A stretch of DNA of 64,000 nt, taken from NCBI RefSeq assembly GCF_026914185.1, contig NC_070564.1:7502001-7566000 (forward strand), read 5' to 3'. Origin of the DNA: Puccinia triticina. Lineage: Eukaryota; Basidiomycota; Pucciniomycetes; Pucciniales; Pucciniaceae. This document shows positions 63,437 to 64,000 of the stretch, in pieces. The translations under genes were made by a program, and so were the position numbers. Numbering within the stretch: the stretch's first letter is position 1; each line of letters opens with the position of its first letter. The notes under the pieces were generated by a model. The model saw only the letters and a program-made list of their open reading frames with translations, was not told where the DNA came from and searched no databases.

Positions 63437-64000
63437 GGAGTTGATTGAACACAATCAACAATTAGGGACGGCATCCCAAACACGCTTAACCGCAACTTGC
63501 CCACAAAGAGCAGTGGGTTCAAATGAACTCAAAGCTTTTAGATTTTTGCTACATGAATGGAGAAATTTATCAAAGTAAATAAAAGTTATATATAGAATTT
63601 AGATATCAACTAAAAGATGAGAGAAATTCTTTGGAGGCTCTATAAATCTCTCCTTTCTTCACAAATAAAAGGAATAGGAATGAGATTTGCCAAAAGAACA
63701 TCAGATGCATTAAGCAGGAGCCAGTGTGTCACAAAGTCAATGGTAAGAGAAGAAGCTATTAAACTAATAGATGGTTTTTTTTTTCTTTTTCTAATGAATC
63801 CATGATAAGAAACCAAGTTCTCATCCAGATTTGATCCAAAGGAATATATGCTGGATGATTTGTTATCCTGTGCTTTGCATACTTGATTGTTTGAATCATT
63901 GATATTCTGGTCAATGAGCGTGTATGAACAGGGTTAAGGAATAATCCTTGAACACCTGATAAAGGAAAAGTGGTCAAGTGACCTAGATCTACGTTTTTGA
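63437..64000. other. Right-hand end of the window, no feature recognised
   Basis: AT-rich sequence with short frames of no recognisable content. It could be the start of something that continues outside the window. Confidence 0.4.

Overview
The window looks like repeat-rich nuclear DNA of a basidiomycete, most probably a rust fungus (Pucciniales). The reasons are short GT-AG introns (about 60-150 bp) in compact genes, fungal Copia, Gypsy, Harbinger and DIRS-like elements inserted into one another, and inactivating substitutions in transposons that fit a TCG-to-TTG mutation bias, as described for Pucciniomycotina. Only two host genes are well supported: a cytosolic glutamyl-tRNA synthetase (23518-26826, + strand, 10 exons, 815 aa) and an HMG-box transcription factor (47662-49835, - strand, 4 exons, 631 aa). 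Both exon models were built by eye and both give an uninterrupted reading frame.

Layout. 1-8182: a Copia element (- strand) split in its protease by a 5.3-kb DIRS-like element (about 1313-6661, + strand) that has a gag-like gene and an RT/RNase H gene but no recognisable tyrosine recombinase. 8258-9560: an element with perfect 27-bp terminal inverted repeats. 9709-16045: a 1.2-kb near-symmetrical palindrome carrying a 5.1-kb non-coding LTR element (10169-15301) in one arm. 16445-23199: a Gypsy element with two apparently identical 331-bp LTRs, an intact pol and a gag interrupted by a 578-bp solo LTR. 23200-26826: glutamyl-tRNA synthetase, whose start codon lies only 318 bp from that Gypsy LTR.

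27119-40804 is a nest of insertions four deep. A CACC-ended miniature element contains a second miniature element (7-bp target duplication). That one holds a small LTR element with a single unknown ORF, itself hit by a 968-bp TIR element, and also a PIF/Harbinger transposon. The Harbinger transposase gene is in turn split by a chromodomain Gypsy element. Target-site duplications are visible at each layer and set the order of events.

40808-47660 is largely non-coding, with short-word islands and a 408-bp miniature element. 47662-51440 is the HMG-box gene and its long upstream region. 53063-56683 is a 5'-truncated, decayed Copia element. 56684-64000 is a string of fold-back and satellite structures, ending in an array of about 42 units of 27-29 bp (62226-63436) in which each unit is itself a 9-bp-stem hairpin.

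Across the window, many intergenic islands are built from one short word repeated on both strands, a different word in each island, so the DNA or RNA could fold back on itself. This is the least explained pattern here. All identifications are from reading sequence and translated motifs; no database search was run.
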